A DNA stretch of 64,000 bases from Streptomyces sp. SID3343 (GCF_009865215.1 NZ_WWJX01001298.1:1-64000), one strand, 5' to 3'. Numbered from the stretch's first letter, positions 41,700 through 51,854 are shown. The notes: generated by a model not told the origin, from the sequence alone. Made by a program: numbers and translations.

Positions 41700-42992
41700 C
41701 TACTCCCCTTCAACCCGCATGATGCCTGCGATGTCGCGGACGATGTCCATACCCCGAAGGTCGGCGACTGTCGCCGCGAGCGCGGCGTCGGTCGCGGTAT
41801 GGGTGACGATGACGAGTGTGGCATCCCCGTCCCGGCCCTGCTGACGGACCGTGTCGATGGACACGTCGTGCTGCGCGAACACGGCCGCCACCTGCGCGAG
41901 CACGCCCGCGCGGTCGGCCACGTCCAGGCTGAGGTGGTAGCGGGTACGGGCGACGCCCACCGACTCCACGGTCAGTTCCGCGTAGGCCGACTCGCCGGGG
42001 CCGGTGGCGCCGGTCAGTTTGTTGCGGCAGACGGCGACGAGGTCGCCCAGTACCGCGCTCGCGGTCGGCGCGCCACCGGCGCCGGGCCCGTAGAACATCA
42101 GTTGGCCGGCGGCCTCGGACTCGACGAAGACCGCGTTGTACGCCTCGCGTACCGACGCGAGCGGGTGCGAGCGCGGGATCATCGCGGGATGCACCCGGGC
42201 GTTGACGGTGTGGCCGTCGGCGCCCCGCTCGCAGATCGCGAGCAGCTTGACCACGCAGTTCATCGCCTTCGCGCTCGCCACGTCCGCAGCACTGACCTCG
42301 GTGATGCCCTCGCGGTACACGTCGGCGGCGGTGACCCGGGTGTGGAAGGCGATGCCGGCGAGGATCGCGGCCTTGGCGGCGGCGTCGAAGCCCTCGATGT
42401 CGGCGGTGGGATCGGCCTCGGCGTAGCCCAGCGCGGTGGCCTCGTCGAGCGCCTCCGCGAAGCCGGCCCCGGTCGAGTCCATCCGGTCCAGGATGAAGTT
42501 GGTGGTGCCGTTGACGATGCCCAGGACCCGCTCGACCTTGTCCCCGGCGAGCGACTCGCGCAGCGGACGCAGCAGCGGGATCGCACCGGCGACGGCGGCC
42601 TCGTAGTACAGGTCGACGCCGTGTTTCGCGGCGGCGGCGTGCAACGTGGAGCCGTCCTCGGCGAGCAGCGCCTTGTTGGCCGATACCACGGAGGCGCCGT
42701 GTTCCATCGCGGTGAGCATCAGCGTGCGCGCCGGCTCGATGCCGCCGATCACCTCGATCACCACGTCGATGTCGTCCCGCTCGACCAGCGCCATCGCGTC
42801 GGTGGTGATCAGCGCCGGATCGATGCCCGCACGCTCTCGCCCGGCGCGGCGCACGGCCACCCCGGCAAGCTCCACGGGCGCCCCGATTCGGGCGGCGAGG
42901 TCGGTCGCGTGCGTCGTCATGATGCGGGCCACTTCGGAGCCGACCACACCACAACCGAGCAGCGCCACCTTCAGCGGCTGCGTACGCATCAT
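41700..42992 (-). CDS. hom: Homoserine dehydrogenase
   Basis: A 430-residue enzyme reducing aspartate semialdehyde to homoserine. Seen: [16 protein letters not shown], the substrate-site region [11 protein letters not shown] and [20 protein letters not shown], and a C-terminal ACT domain (residues about 350-430) expected to mediate threonine feedback. Two adjacent ATG codons at 42992 and 42989 are possible starts. Confidence 0.96.
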   Translation of the reverse strand: MMRTQPLKVALLGCGVVGSEVARIMTTHATDLAARIGAPVELAGVAVRRAGRERAGIDPALITTDAMALVERDDIDVVIEVIGGIEPARTLMLTAMEHGASVVSANKALLAEDGSTLHAAAAKHGVDLYYEAAVAGAIPLLRPLRESLAGDKVERVLGIVNGTTNFILDRMDSTGAGFAEALDEATALGYAEADPTADIEGFDAAAKAAILAGIAFHTRVTAADVYREGITEVSAADVASAKAMNCVVKLLAICERGADGHTVNARVHPAMIPRSHPLASVREAYNAVFVESEAAGQLMFYGPGAGGAPTASAVLGDLVAVCRNKLTGATGPGESAYAELTVESVGVARTRYHLSLDVADRAGVLAQVAAVFAQHDVSIDTVRQQGRDGDATLVIVTHTATDAALAATVADLRGMDIVRDIAGIMRVEGE

Positions 42993-43280
42993 CCGACCTC
43001 ACTTCTCGAAGACAAACGTTGTCCGAGTCTGCCGTCCGGGGGACCTCCGGCACCGGCAGTGCCGTCAAGTGTCGCCCGGATCACCCTTCGGACCAGGGCC
43101 GGTCCAGGATCCGAGACTACGATTCTTGCGGCGTGACCCGGTTGCAACGGGATTTTCTCCCGTGCCCGGGGGCCGCCACACGGCGACCCCCGATTGTTCT
43201 GTGGGTGTTGCGGTATTCGTTCCCTTGTCGCGGTGCCGGCGCGCCTTCGCGGGGCCGGCCGGCGATGCGCCGGTGTTCGG

Positions 43281-43455
43281 GTCGGCGTTTCCGGTCGGCG
43301 TTTCGGGTCGGCGTTTCGGGTCGGCGTTTGGTACCGGCGTTTCGGGTCGGCGCTTCGTACTGGCGTTTGGTACCTGCGTTCGGTATCTGCTTTTCGATAC
43401 CGGCGCTTGCTGCCGGCACTTGGTACCGGCGTTTTGTACCGGCGTTTTCGTACCG
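43281..43455. repeat. 13-bp degenerate tandem repeat array
   Basis: About 13 head-to-tail units of roughly 13 bp, consensus GTCGGCGTTTCGG, drifting to GTACCGGCGTTTG towards the lysA side. The period is not a multiple of three and the array lies wholly between hom and lysA, so it is not a protein repeat. Confidence 0.8.
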
Positions 43456-43478
43456 TCGCGCGGCCGAGCAAGTGTGGG

Positions 43479-44867
43479 TCAGCCCACGTCGAGACGCAGC
43501 AGGTCTTCCTCGGTTTCGCGTCGGACGATCGGGCGCGCCGCGCCATCGCGCACGGCGATCACCGGTGGGCGTGCGACGTGGTTGTAATTGCTGGCCATCG
43601 AACGGCAGTACGCACCGGTCGCCGGCACCGCCAGCAGGTCGCCGGGCGCGAGGTCGGCCGGCAGATACGCGTCGCGCACGATGATGTCACCGGACTCACA
43701 GTGCCGTCCCACCACTCGCGAGAGCATCGGCGGCGCGTCACTCACACGTGAGACGAGAGTCACGGTGTATTCGGCGTCGTACAGGGCGGTACGGATGTTG
43801 TCCGACATGCCGCCGTCGACGCTGACGTACGTACGCAACCCCTCCAGCGGCTTGATCGTGCCCACCTCGTACAGCGTGAACGTGCCGGGTCCGGCGATCG
43901 CGCGACCGGGCTCGACGGACAGGCGCGGTACGGCCAGGCCCGCCGCGTCGCACTCGCGGCGCACGATCTCGAACAGCGAACCGGCGATCGCGGCGGGCGT
44001 CTGCGGGTCGTCCGCGGCGGTGTAGGCGATACCCAGGCCGCCGCCGAGGTCGATCTCGGGCAGTTCGACGCCGTGCTCGTCGCGGACCGCGACCAGCAGT
44101 CCCACGACCCGGCGCGCGGCGACCTCGAAGCCGGCGGTGTCGAAGATCTGCGAACCGATGTGCGAGTGCAGGCCGATCAGTTCGAGCGAGTCGAGCTTGC
44201 GGATCCGGCGCACGGCCTCGGCGGCCAGACCGTCGGACAGCGAGAAACCGAACTTCTGGTCCTCGTGCGCGGTCGCGATGAACTCGTGGGTGTGCGCCTC
44301 GACGCCGACCGTGATCCGGACCAGGACCTTCTGGGTGACGCCGCGGCGGTCGGCGATGAACGCGAGCCGGCTGATCTCCTCGAAGGAGTCGACCACGATC
44401 CGGCCGACCCCTACCTCGACGGCACGGTCGAGTTCGGCGGTGGACTTGTTGTTGCCGTGGAAGGCGATCCGGGCCGGGTCCATGCCCGCGGACAGCGCGA
44501 CGGCGAGTTCGCCCGCGGTACACACGTCGAGGTTGAGGCCCTCCTCGGCGATCCACCGCACGAGCGCGCGACACAGGAACGCCTTGCCGGCGTAGAACAC
44601 GTCGGCGCCCTCGAACGCCTCGCGCCAGGCACGGCAGCGGGCGCGGAAGTCGGCCTCGTCGAGGATGTACGCGGGCGTACCGAACTCGCGCGCGAGCTCA
44701 CGCACGTCCAATCCGGCGATCGAGACCACGCCGTCGGCGCCGCGCTCGGTGTGCGCGGGCCAGATCTTCGGGTCGAGCAGGGCCAGGTCCTCGGGCGCGA
44801 CGGGCGGCGCGCCGTCGGGCAGAACGTCCGCGTGACGCGGGCCGGCGGGGTGGGCGGAGCGGCTCAT
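43479..44867 (-). CDS. lysA: Diaminopimelate decarboxylase
   Basis: A 462-residue fold-III PLP enzyme making lysine from meso-diaminopimelate. The PLP lysine lies in [20 protein letters not shown] and the EPGRAI loop are present, and the C-terminal domain has [10 protein letters not shown]. It follows argS by about 130 bp, with a terminator-like palindrome in between. Confidence 0.96.
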   Translation of the reverse strand: MSRSAHPAGPRHADVLPDGAPPVAPEDLALLDPKIWPAHTERGADGVVSIAGLDVRELAREFGTPAYILDEADFRARCRAWREAFEGADVFYAGKAFLCRALVRWIAEEGLNLDVCTAGELAVALSAGMDPARIAFHGNNKSTAELDRAVEVGVGRIVVDSFEEISRLAFIADRRGVTQKVLVRITVGVEAHTHEFIATAHEDQKFGFSLSDGLAAEAVRRIRKLDSLELIGLHSHIGSQIFDTAGFEVAARRVVGLLVAVRDEHGVELPEIDLGGGLGIAYTAADDPQTPAAIAGSLFEIVRRECDAAGLAVPRLSVEPGRAIAGPGTFTLYEVGTIKPLEGLRTYVSVDGGMSDNIRTALYDAEYTVTLVSRVSDAPPMLSRVVGRHCESGDIIVRDAYLPADLAPGDLLAVPATGAYCRSMASNYNHVARPPVIAVRDGAARPIVRRETEEDLLRLDVG

Positions 44868-44933
44868 GTCGTGGTGCTCCCCGTGGGGTCGAGGTGGTGA
44901 GGAAGTGGTGCGTACGTAGGTCGGTCCCGAAAT

Positions 44934-44967
44934 GGCCGAAGGCCGGGCACGTGCCCGGCCTTCGGCC
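44934..44967. terminator. 34-bp perfect palindrome between argS and lysA
   Basis: Two 17-base arms (GGCCGAAGGCCGGGCAC and its complement) meet without a loop. It lies 33 bp past the argS stop. Confidence 0.8.
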
Positions 44968-45000
44968 TGTCGCCTGCGCTGTGACGAACCGTTCGATCCG

Positions 45001-46653
45001 TCACATGCGCTCGGGGGCGGACACCCCGAGCAGGCCGAGGCCGTTGGCCACGACGGTTTTCGTGGCTTCCACCAGCCACATTCGGGCGTGGTTGACGTCG
45101 GTGATCTCGTCGTCGCCCTTGGGCAGGATCTGACAGTTCTCGTAGAAGCGGTGGTAGCGACCGGCCACCTGCTCCAGGTAGCGCGCGACGTGGTGCGGCT
45201 CGCGCAGCTCGGCGGACTTGGCGACCACGCGCGGGAACTCGCCGAGGATGCCGAGCAGGTCGGACTCCCACTCGGTGGCCAGCAGTTCGGGCTTGAGCTC
45301 GCCCTTGACGATGCCCCGGTCGGCGGCCTTGATCGCGATCCCGGCCGTTCGGGCGTGCACGTACTGCACGTAGAAGACCGGGTTCTCGTTCTTCTGCGAC
45401 GTCAGGATGTCGATGTCGAGCGTGATGGTGGAGTCGGTGGACGAGCGGGCGAGCGAGTAGCGCGCGGCGTCGACGCCGATCCACTCGACGACGTCGTCGA
45501 TGGTGATGATGTTGCCCGCCCGCTTGGACATGCGGACCTCTTCACCGGCCCGCATCATCTTCACGAACTGACCGACGATGACCTCGATGTTGCGCTCGGG
45601 GTCGTCGCCCGCGCAGGCCACGATCGCCTTGAGCCGGCCCACATAGCCGTGGTGGTCGGCGCCGAGCATGTAGACGCAGACCTCGTTGCCGCGGTCGCGC
45701 TTGTTCAGGTAGTAGGCGGCGTCGGACGCGAAGTAGGTCTTCTCGCCGTCGGACTTGATCAGGACGCGATCCTTGTCGTCCCCGTAATCCGTCGTGCGCA
45801 GCCAGATCGCGCCCTTGTCGTCGTAGACATGGCCCTGCTCGCGCAGCCGTTCGATGGCCTTCTCGACCGCGCCGGACGCGTGCAGACTCGTCTCGGAGAA
45901 CCACACGTCGAAGTGCGCGCCGAAGTTCTCCATGGACCGCTGGATCTCGGCCACCATCAGCCGCAGCCCGGTGTCCCGGAAGACCTTCTCCTGCTCGGCC
46001 TCGTCGAGCCCGAGCACGTCGGGGCGCTCCGCGAGAATGTCCTTGGCGATGTCGTTGATGTACGCGCCGACGTAACCGTCGTCGGGAACGGGGCGCTCGT
46101 TGGCCGCCGCCATCAGCGACTTGCCGAACTTGTCGATCTGCACGCCGGCGTCGTTGATGTAGTACTCGGTGGTCACGTCGGCGCCGGACGCGCGCAGGAT
46201 CCGGCCGAGCGAGTCGCCCACGGCGGCCCAGCGCACCCCGCCGATGTGGATCGGCCCGGTCGGGTTCGCGGAGACGAACTCCAGGTTGATCTTGAGCCCG
46301 TCGAGCGCGTCGTTGCCGCCGTACGCCGCACCGGCCTCGACGATGGTGCGGGCCAACTCGCCCTGGGTCGCGGTGTCGAACGTAATGTTCAAAAAGCCGG
46401 GCCCGGCCACATCGACCTTGGCGATGCCGGGCGTCGCGGCGATCCGCGCGGCCAACAACTCGGCGATCTCCCGCGGCGGCCGCTTGGCCGGCTTCGCGAG
46501 CTGCAGCGCGATGTTCGTCGCGTAATCCCCGTGCTCGCGGTTCTTCGGTCGCTCGACCGTGGTGCTCTCGGGCACGACAACGGCCAGCTCGCCCGCCTCG
46601 ACGGCGGCACGAACAGCGGACAACACTGACTGCGAAAGCTCTGCGGGGGTCAC
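45001..46653 (-). CDS. argS: Arginyl-tRNA synthetase
   Basis: A 550-residue class I synthetase. The HIGH equivalent is HIGG in [15 protein letters not shown], and the KMSKS equivalent is RMSKRAGN. The C-terminal anticodon-binding domain has YVHARTAGI and ends VSAPERM. The start is taken as GTG at 46653 by family N terminus. It heads the run argS-lysA-hom-thrC, and a tRNA-Arg gene lies 1.4 kb away. Confidence 0.96.
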   Translation of the reverse strand: MTPAELSQSVLSAVRAAVEAGELAVVVPESTTVERPKNREHGDYATNIALQLAKPAKRPPREIAELLAARIAATPGIAKVDVAGPGFLNITFDTATQGELARTIVEAGAAYGGNDALDGLKINLEFVSANPTGPIHIGGVRWAAVGDSLGRILRASGADVTTEYYINDAGVQIDKFGKSLMAAANERPVPDDGYVGAYINDIAKDILAERPDVLGLDEAEQEKVFRDTGLRLMVAEIQRSMENFGAHFDVWFSETSLHASGAVEKAIERLREQGHVYDDKGAIWLRTTDYGDDKDRVLIKSDGEKTYFASDAAYYLNKRDRGNEVCVYMLGADHHGYVGRLKAIVACAGDDPERNIEVIVGQFVKMMRAGEEVRMSKRAGNIITIDDVVEWIGVDAARYSLARSSTDSTITLDIDILTSQKNENPVFYVQYVHARTAGIAIKAADRGIVKGELKPELLATEWESDLLGILGEFPRVVAKSAELREPHHVARYLEQVAGRYHRFYENCQILPKGDDEITDVNHARMWLVEATKTVVANGLGLLGVSAPERM

Positions 46654-46683
46654 GAGGACAAGCCTAGGCGACCGAATCACCAA

Positions 46684-47557
46684 CCCGCCCCGGGGTTAGC
46701 GTAGGCCATCCGGGTGACGGCACCGCAGCGCCCGAACCGCCGCCCCGACGGGACCGCACCTCGGCCCCGCGATGCCACGCCGGCCGGAGCGCGTGACCCC
46801 GGCCGCGAAACCGGCCCGGGATCGCCCCCACGGTGGTGCCGAGCCGGGGACGCCACTGCCGCGGCCGCTCCGCCGGACCGGGCTGCCGACACGTTGATCG
46901 CGTCTGTGTAGGGCGTTCTGTGCAGGGCGTCTGTGCAGGGCACCGCCCACCTGCGGCCCGTTCGGGTGCGATGCCGCCGGCGACAGCGCGATCGGGCGCC
47001 GCCACGTGAGCCGCCGATCGGAGCATGTGCTCTGCGGGCCACTCCTCGGCCGGTCCCTGTCACCCGAACTGCGGCCTGTCCCCGCCAGTCGGGCCGCTAC
47101 CAATCGGGGCCTCTAACTTCTTACTTCCTACTCCTTACTCCGCCACCGGTACCGCAGTCCGCCTCGGTCACCTGAACTGCCACCGACCCGGGGCACCCGG
47201 GCCACTGTCCCGTCGGGACCACGTGCTCCGCCGCCGATCCCTCAGCCGGTCCGTCCCTGGCGCCTGGGCTGCTCGGTATACCGGCCGGGCTTCACCGCAC
47301 GGGCCATCCCAGGTCCGAGGCACTTGCTCCGCTACCGGGTACCACCGCGTGGACCGCTGCCGGCCCACACATCGCGCGGCTCCCGGCTCGGGCCGCGCGA
47401 ACACGCGCCACTCCGGCCACCCAGGTCGCTGCGAGTCCCGACCACGTGGGCCGCGGGTCCCTTGCCCGTCCACCGCCGGTGCGCACCCGCCGCCCCGCGC
47501 CACGCCGCGCCACGGCCCGGCCTGTTCCGCAGCCTGGGTCGCCGCCACTCCCAAGAC
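46684..47557. other. Intergenic region with no supported gene
   Basis: About 870 bp. A short tandem repeat (TCTGTGYAGGGCG, three copies, about 46,905-46,943) is present, and phrases such as CACCCGAACTGC recur in drifting form. Reading frames on both strands lack codon bias and recognisable protein sequence. Confidence 0.45.
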
Positions 47558-47947
47558 TCACCCCGCTGTCGGCGACAACGCCCGCACGAGCCGAATGAGC
47601 TGCTCGGGATGAAACGGCTTCGTCAAATACCCGTCTACCCCCACCTCCCGAGCCCGCGAAAAATCCTCGTCCTGCGCGCAGGCACTGATCATCAAAATCT
47701 TGAGCCCTTTGGTCCGCGGATCCGCCCGCAACCGCGCGGCCGTCCGAATCCCGTCCAGATGCGGCATCACCACATCGAGCGTCACCAGATCGGGCCGCAC
47801 CTCGTGCACCTTGCGCAGACACTCCTCCCCATCGCAGGCCGTCGCGACCTCGAACCCCTCAAGCCGCAAGTTCACCGCGATGAGCTGCCGAACAACCTCG
47901 TCGTCATCCACGACGAGCACCCGCGCCACATCCGAAGTCCCGCCCAC
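47558..47947 (-). CDS. Single-domain response regulator
   Basis: A 129-residue receiver domain without an output domain. The acidic pair is in VLVVDDDEVV, the phospho-acceptor Asp in VTLDVVMPHLDG, the conserved Ser/Thr region in ILMISACA and the Lys in YLTKPFHPEQL. The start is taken as GTG at 47947. No histidine kinase is adjacent. It lies just upstream of the tRNA-Arg gene on the opposite strand. Confidence 0.88.
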   Translation of the reverse strand: MGGTSDVARVLVVDDDEVVRQLIAVNLRLEGFEVATACDGEECLRKVHEVRPDLVTLDVVMPHLDGIRTAARLRADPRTKGLKILMISACAQDEDFSRAREVGVDGYLTKPFHPEQLIRLVRALSPTAG

Positions 47948-48069
47948 GAGCCCGAGGTTAGGCCCCCCACCGAACCAAGGAGACGACTTCCCAAGATCTC
48001 CTCCCCCACCCCCACCCACAACCCCTTCGCAACCATCCCTCCAGAACTGGTAACGTTCACCTCACCCGA

Positions 48070-48141
48070 GCCCCTGTAGCTCAGGGGATAGAGCAACGGC
48101 CTCCGGAGCCGTGTGCGCAGGTTCGAATCCTGCCAGGGGCA
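48070..48141 (+). tRNA. tRNA-Arg, anticodon CCG
   Basis: A 72-base cloverleaf: acceptor GCCCCTG/CAGGGGC, D arm GCTC/GAGC, anticodon stem ACGGC/GCCGT with loop CTCCGGA, T arm GCAGG/CCTGC with loop TTCGAAT, discriminator A. CCA is not encoded. It reads CGG codons. Its 3' 43 bases are the attachment site of two integrative elements, and integration restores the gene. Confidence 0.97.
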
Positions 48142-48146
48142 CACAG
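48099..48146. repeat. attL of element 1 (48-bp direct repeat)
   Basis: Runs from the anticodon-stem end of tRNA-Arg through its 3' end and five bases beyond (ending GGCACACAG). Identical to 57,987-58,034 over 48 bases, then diverges on both sides. Confidence 0.95.
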
Positions 48147-48160
48147 CATGACCAGCGAAT

Positions 48161-48182
48161 ATGGCCCCTCACCAGGGGCCAT
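48161..48182 (+). terminator. tRNA-Arg terminator carried by element 1
   Basis: A 9-bp perfect stem ATGGCCCCT/AGGGGCCAT with a CACC loop, then TACTGTTT. It lies inside the element, 15 bases past the attachment repeat, so the resident tRNA uses a terminator supplied by the element. Confidence 0.75.
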
Positions 48183-48248
48183 TACTGTTTGTAGGGTCTA
48201 GACCACATGCAGCCGTGAGCCGTCATATGCAGCCCTGTGACGCACGCC

Positions 48249-48267
48249 GTGGACTATTCGTGGACAG
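48249..48267. repeat. Candidate arm-type integrase site, left
   Basis: GTGGACTATTCGTGGACAG, itself two GTGGAC half-units, matches 57,908-57,926 at 17 of 19 positions in the same orientation. It lies about 100 bp inside the left attachment site; nearby are two copies of ATGCAGCC. Confidence 0.5.
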
Positions 48268-48350
48268 GCGCTCGGCACGTTCCCGCAGGTCAGACCCCGA
48301 AAACGACGAAAGGCCCCGGGGAATCCCCTGGACCAGCCATCATGCGTCGG

Positions 48351-49724
48351 TCAGTCGGTGTCGCGCAACAGGTCGTCCACCTTCGCGTTGTTGATCTCGT
48401 CTCGGCCGTCGAGGCACTTCACGTAACGACTCATGAGAACTTCCACCGAGTTGCCTGCACGGCGGGCGACTTCCGCCGGATCCATGCCCGCGTTGAGCCA
48501 GGACGACAGCGCGGCGTGCCGCAGGTCGTACGGCGTGCCCGCGAGCGGTGACGCCACCTGTGCGGGAGTGAACGCCATTCGCCGCGCCTCCTCCCAGGCC
48601 CGGGAGTACGTGGACGAGCCGAGGACGCCGCCTCGTTCGTTGCCGAAGACGCGCCCGTCCTGAACCGGGAATCTGGCCAGATGGAACCGCAGCATCGTCA
48701 CCAGGACGGGCGGAATCGGCACCTCCCGAACCTCCGCATCCTCTTGAGGACGGTTCTTCAGGCCCCGATCGTCGTGGACGTCGCCCGAGTCGGTCCAGCG
48801 CTTCCCCGCGGTCGGTCGTGTCTTGCGGAGGGAGAGCACTCCCCAGCCCGTCACGGGTAGCTTGCAGTCGATCGCGCGGAGGCCAACGGCTTCAGCCGGA
48901 CGCAGGCCGCCGTAGTACATGCACCCGAACAGCGCGACCAGGCGACGCCCCCGAGCACGCCCGAACGACCCGACGTACGTCAACGCGGTGAGCAGCTCAC
49001 GCGCCTGCTTCGGGTTGACGACGACCCGGCGGTCCACCTGCTTGACGACCCTGGGTGCAGACGACTTGATCTTGTCGATGGGGTGCTCGGAAAACTCGCC
49101 CAGTTCGACCGCGTGACCAAGAGCCCCGTACAACACGGAGCGCTTGCGCCGGACCGTCTCGGCAGCCGCCGGGCGCCCGGACTGCTTCAGGGCCAGGGCA
49201 CCGAGCAGCGCGCGAACCTCGGCCGGCTCTTCCAGAACGACGAGCGGGCGCGACGCCTTCCCCACCCAGTGCAGCGCGTTAGCGATGTCGGTCGGCATCT
49301 CCGGTCGCGTCTCCGAGGCGACGAAGGCCCAACCGCGCAGAGCACGGCGCAGCGTGTCAGGTGTGGGTCTGCCGGGTCGGTCCTCCAGCAACGCCAAGGT
49401 GGCCCCGGTCAGCGTCTCGCTGATGCTGTCCCTCGAATTCGCGGCAGCGAACGGCCACTTCAGTGCGGCGTACGCACATGCGAAGTCGTACCAGGTGCCC
49501 GACGCGACCACCGGCGCCATCGAGTCCGGCAGCCCCGAGACCGTGTCGAAGGGTTCGCCGTTCTTGGACGCGGTGAGCAGCTTTGCCCGGAAGGCGTCGG
49601 CGAGCCCTTTGGTTCGGAACGTCGCGGGGAAGATTTCCTCTCCGACCTTCCAACGAACCTCATACGAGGTCTTGGCGGTCGGACGCTTGCGGATGCCCCA
49701 GATCCGGACGTGAAAGGACTTCAC
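48351..49724 (-). CDS. int: Tyrosine recombinase integrase of element 1
   Basis: A 457-residue phage-type integrase. The catalytic set is visible: Arg in GGLRPAEAVGL, His-x-x-Arg type box in YDLRHAALSSWLNAG, later His/Asn position in ARRAGNSVEVLMSRY, with the nucleophile Tyr at its end. The N-terminal part (VRIWGIRKRP) is an arm-binding domain. The start is GTG at 49724, overlapping the excisionase stop as GTGA; the frame stays open a further 24 bases upstream but that start lies within xis. It would recombine attP with the tRNA-Arg site. Confidence 0.93.
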   Translation of the reverse strand: MKSFHVRIWGIRKRPTAKTSYEVRWKVGEEIFPATFRTKGLADAFRAKLLTASKNGEPFDTVSGLPDSMAPVVASGTWYDFACAYAALKWPFAAANSRDSISETLTGATLALLEDRPGRPTPDTLRRALRGWAFVASETRPEMPTDIANALHWVGKASRPLVVLEEPAEVRALLGALALKQSGRPAAAETVRRKRSVLYGALGHAVELGEFSEHPIDKIKSSAPRVVKQVDRRVVVNPKQARELLTALTYVGSFGRARGRRLVALFGCMYYGGLRPAEAVGLRAIDCKLPVTGWGVLSLRKTRPTAGKRWTDSGDVHDDRGLKNRPQEDAEVREVPIPPVLVTMLRFHLARFPVQDGRVFGNERGGVLGSSTYSRAWEEARRMAFTPAQVASPLAGTPYDLRHAALSSWLNAGMDPAEVARRAGNSVEVLMSRYVKCLDGRDEINNAKVDDLLRDTD

Positions 49725-49912
49725 GGCCGCTCCAGGTGGTTCAGCCACGCCGTGAAATCCGAGCGCCAGATGCGTAGTTCCTCGTTCGGCAGCTTGAATG
49801 CGGCCGGGGCTTTGCCGAGTTCACGCCAGCGGTAGAAAGTCCGCCGAGAGATCCCTTTGAGTTCGGCACAGACTTCCTTGACCGTCATCATCTCGTCGCT
49901 CTTTCCGCTCAC
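49721..49912 (-). CDS. xis: Excisionase of element 1
   Basis: A 63-residue MerR/HTH-17-type DNA-binding protein: MTVKEVCAELKGISRRTFYR, WRELGKAPAAFKLPN, RSDFTAWLNHL. It directs Int to excise the element. It starts with GTG overlapping the rep stop (GTGA) and ends overlapping the int start. Confidence 0.9.
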   Translation of the reverse strand: MSGKSDEMMTVKEVCAELKGISRRTFYRWRELGKAPAAFKLPNEELRIWRSDFTAWLNHLERP

Positions 49913-51300
49913 GCTGCTTCTCCTTCCTGGGCACGTAGGTCTGCGAGTGCTTCACGAGCCGTTGCGGGATCGGGTGTCGCGCTGCGTGCCAGCCAGCTCT
50001 CCCCCGCGCCCAGGCCGCTTCCGACGTAGGTCCAGGACGCGACGACGAGGGTCGTGTCCGGGTCGGGAACAAAGGCCCCCGCAGCCTGCGCAGCAGCGCG
50101 GTTCTTGGCGTCGCACCACGCGGTGCGGGCATCCCGGAGCGCACCGAGGGTGGTCGAGTAACGCCGTGACTTCGTAGAGAAGTGGCCGCGGAATCCGAGC
50201 ATGTGAGCCCAACGGCGTAAGCCGAGATCGGCCAGTTCGGATCGTGCACCGAGCTTCCACGCCGTCCTCACAAGCCGTCGGGCGTGGTCGGTCATCTCGT
50301 GTGCGGCGAGTTCGGCCAGGAGGTGAATGCGGCGATCGAGAGTGCCCAACACCGCCTCACCGCCTTTGGTCGCGTACTTGGCGATGTAAGCGGCAACCGC
50401 CCGATCGGTAAGCGGTGAACCGCCATCGAACGCACGGGTGCGGATGGGTCGAACATCGACCTGTCGGCCCCAGACGAAATGCGCAGGCAAGCCGCCAGCG
50501 AGATTTTCGAAGCCCGGCACACGGGTGCGAAGAACAGCCACGCGAACGGCAGCGTCCAGAAGTTCGACCGTGGCCCAAGCCGGAGGCGGATCGACCATTT
50601 CCCGGTTGGGTCCGTCGATACGAATCACGGCGTGGAAGTGGACCGCACCGCGCTTTTGGAACTCCGCGACCTTCGCGAAGGACACCCGGGCGGATCGCTC
50701 GAATTCCTTTCTGGTCAGGCCGAGTTCGGCGGCGATGACGCGACGCAGGAGGGTGGTGAAGCGTGCCCACAGCTTGCCCGCGTGTGCGTTCCACAGCACG
50801 GCGGCCGTGTAGTCGTACGAGTCCGGGTCGAGGGGCGTGCCGAGTGTGGGTTCGTCGGTGCGGTGGCGGAGTCCGCAGCGGCAGGGGTGCCCGTTGGTGG
50901 GGCGGTTGTGCACGGGCCCGAACGAGGGTGCGGTGAAGGTGGCGAACACGCGGGGATGGGTGGTGACCGTGTCGGGTACGGACTTGCCGCCGGCCAGGCC
51001 CGCGCTGATCAGGTGGTAGGTGTCGCGGCGGTAGGTCTCCGCGCAGGCCGGGCAGCGGGAGGTGCGGCGGTTGCCGCAGCGCACCAGGACACAGCCCGCG
51101 GCGGTGTCGTGCGAGGAGAACGCGCGCAGCACTTCACCGGTCGGTCCGTCGACGTCGAGCCGGGTGCCTTCCAGGCGCACGGGGTTGAGGCAGCCGCCGA
51201 GCTTGGCGAACTGTCGGGCCAGGCCGGGAGCGTTGCCGCCCCGGGAGATCCGGGCGAGGTCTCTGAGCGCAGCGTCGTCGGGGATCGTTTGGAGGGTCAC
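49909..51300 (-). CDS. RepSA-type rolling-circle replication initiator
   Basis: A 463-residue HUH-type initiator. CGNRRTSRCPACAE near residue 75 is the zinc-finger-like region, the metal-binding HUH motif is HFHAVIRIDG, and the nicking Tyr is in AAYIAKYATK. Homologues initiate replication of the excised circle of pSAM2-like elements. The start is GTG at 51300, overlapping the GGDEF gene stop, so production is coupled to that gene. Confidence 0.88.
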   Translation of the reverse strand: MTLQTIPDDAALRDLARISRGGNAPGLARQFAKLGGCLNPVRLEGTRLDVDGPTGEVLRAFSSHDTAAGCVLVRCGNRRTSRCPACAETYRRDTYHLISAGLAGGKSVPDTVTTHPRVFATFTAPSFGPVHNRPTNGHPCRCGLRHRTDEPTLGTPLDPDSYDYTAAVLWNAHAGKLWARFTTLLRRVIAAELGLTRKEFERSARVSFAKVAEFQKRGAVHFHAVIRIDGPNREMVDPPPAWATVELLDAAVRVAVLRTRVPGFENLAGGLPAHFVWGRQVDVRPIRTRAFDGGSPLTDRAVAAYIAKYATKGGEAVLGTLDRRIHLLAELAAHEMTDHARRLVRTAWKLGARSELADLGLRRWAHMLGFRGHFSTKSRRYSTTLGALRDARTAWCDAKNRAAAQAAGAFVPDPDTTLVVASWTYVGSGLGAGESWLARSATPDPATAREALADLRAQEGEAA

Positions 51301-51854
51301 CGGCGCCCCCGGGTGCCCTTGGCTGCGTACATCGCGATGTCCGCGTGGGCGAGGGCGTTCCCGAGCGTGCGAAGAGGCAGATCGGCCACACGTGCGGACC
51401 CGATCGAGACGCCGACCGGGATCACGTGTCCGTCCCAGACGACCGGCGCCCGAAGTCGGTCCCGTAACCGATCGAGGCCAGGCGCCGACTCGTGACCGGA
51501 GAGGCGAACGGCGGCGACGAATTCGTCACCACCCAGGCGCCCGGCGACACCATGAGGTCCGCACCAGGAGGCCAGGCGGTGCGCGGTTTGCGCGAGGACT
51601 TCGTCACCGGCGAGGTGACCGCGGGTGTCGTTGATGTGCTTGAAGCCGTCGAGGTCCAGGAGGAGAACGTACGCATCCGGGTGGGTGACGATCCGGTGCG
51701 CTCGGGCGGTCCAACCGTCCCGGGTGTGCAGGTGGGTGAGCGGGTCGCGGCGAGCGGCGGCGAGGCGACGGGCGAGCCACCACGTGTGCGTGGCCCAGCC
51801 GATCAGAGGTACTCCGGCCACGGACGCGGACAGCGTCGCGTCGGCGAAGGGCAT
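51297..51854 (-). CDS. GGDEF diguanylate cyclase on the element
   Basis: A 185-residue protein with a short N-terminal hydrophobic helix (VAGVPLIGWATHTWW) and a complete GGDEF domain: DPLTHLHTRDGW, the metal and guanine-binding LLDLDGFKHINDTRGHLAGDE, the signature GRLGGDEF (GGDEF at residues 108-112), and the C-terminal VSIGSARV and HADIAMYAAK. All catalytic residues look intact, so it should make cyclic di-GMP. The inhibitory RxxD site that normally precedes GGDEF by five residues is absent (GPHG instead). A GGGAG site precedes the ATG. Its stop overlaps the rep start. Confidence 0.9.
   Translation of the reverse strand: MPFADATLSASVAGVPLIGWATHTWWLARRLAAARRDPLTHLHTRDGWTARAHRIVTHPDAYVLLLDLDGFKHINDTRGHLAGDEVLAQTAHRLASWCGPHGVAGRLGGDEFVAAVRLSGHESAPGLDRLRDRLRAPVVWDGHVIPVGVSIGSARVADLPLRTLGNALAHADIAMYAAKGTRGRR

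Noticed and set aside
43281-43455. CRISPR array
   Set aside because: The units are about 13 bp, contiguous and degenerate, without spacers or cas genes.
46684-47557. Possible genes between argS and the response regulator
   Set aside because: Several 120-190 codon frames exist on both strands, but they overlap one another, lack third-position bias and show no domain.
47872-48144. Minus-strand frame reading CPWQDSNLRTRLRR
   Set aside because: This is the antisense translation of the tRNA-Arg gene, a well-known false gene. The same applies to frames at 57,751-58,056 and 57,443-58,030 over the second copy.
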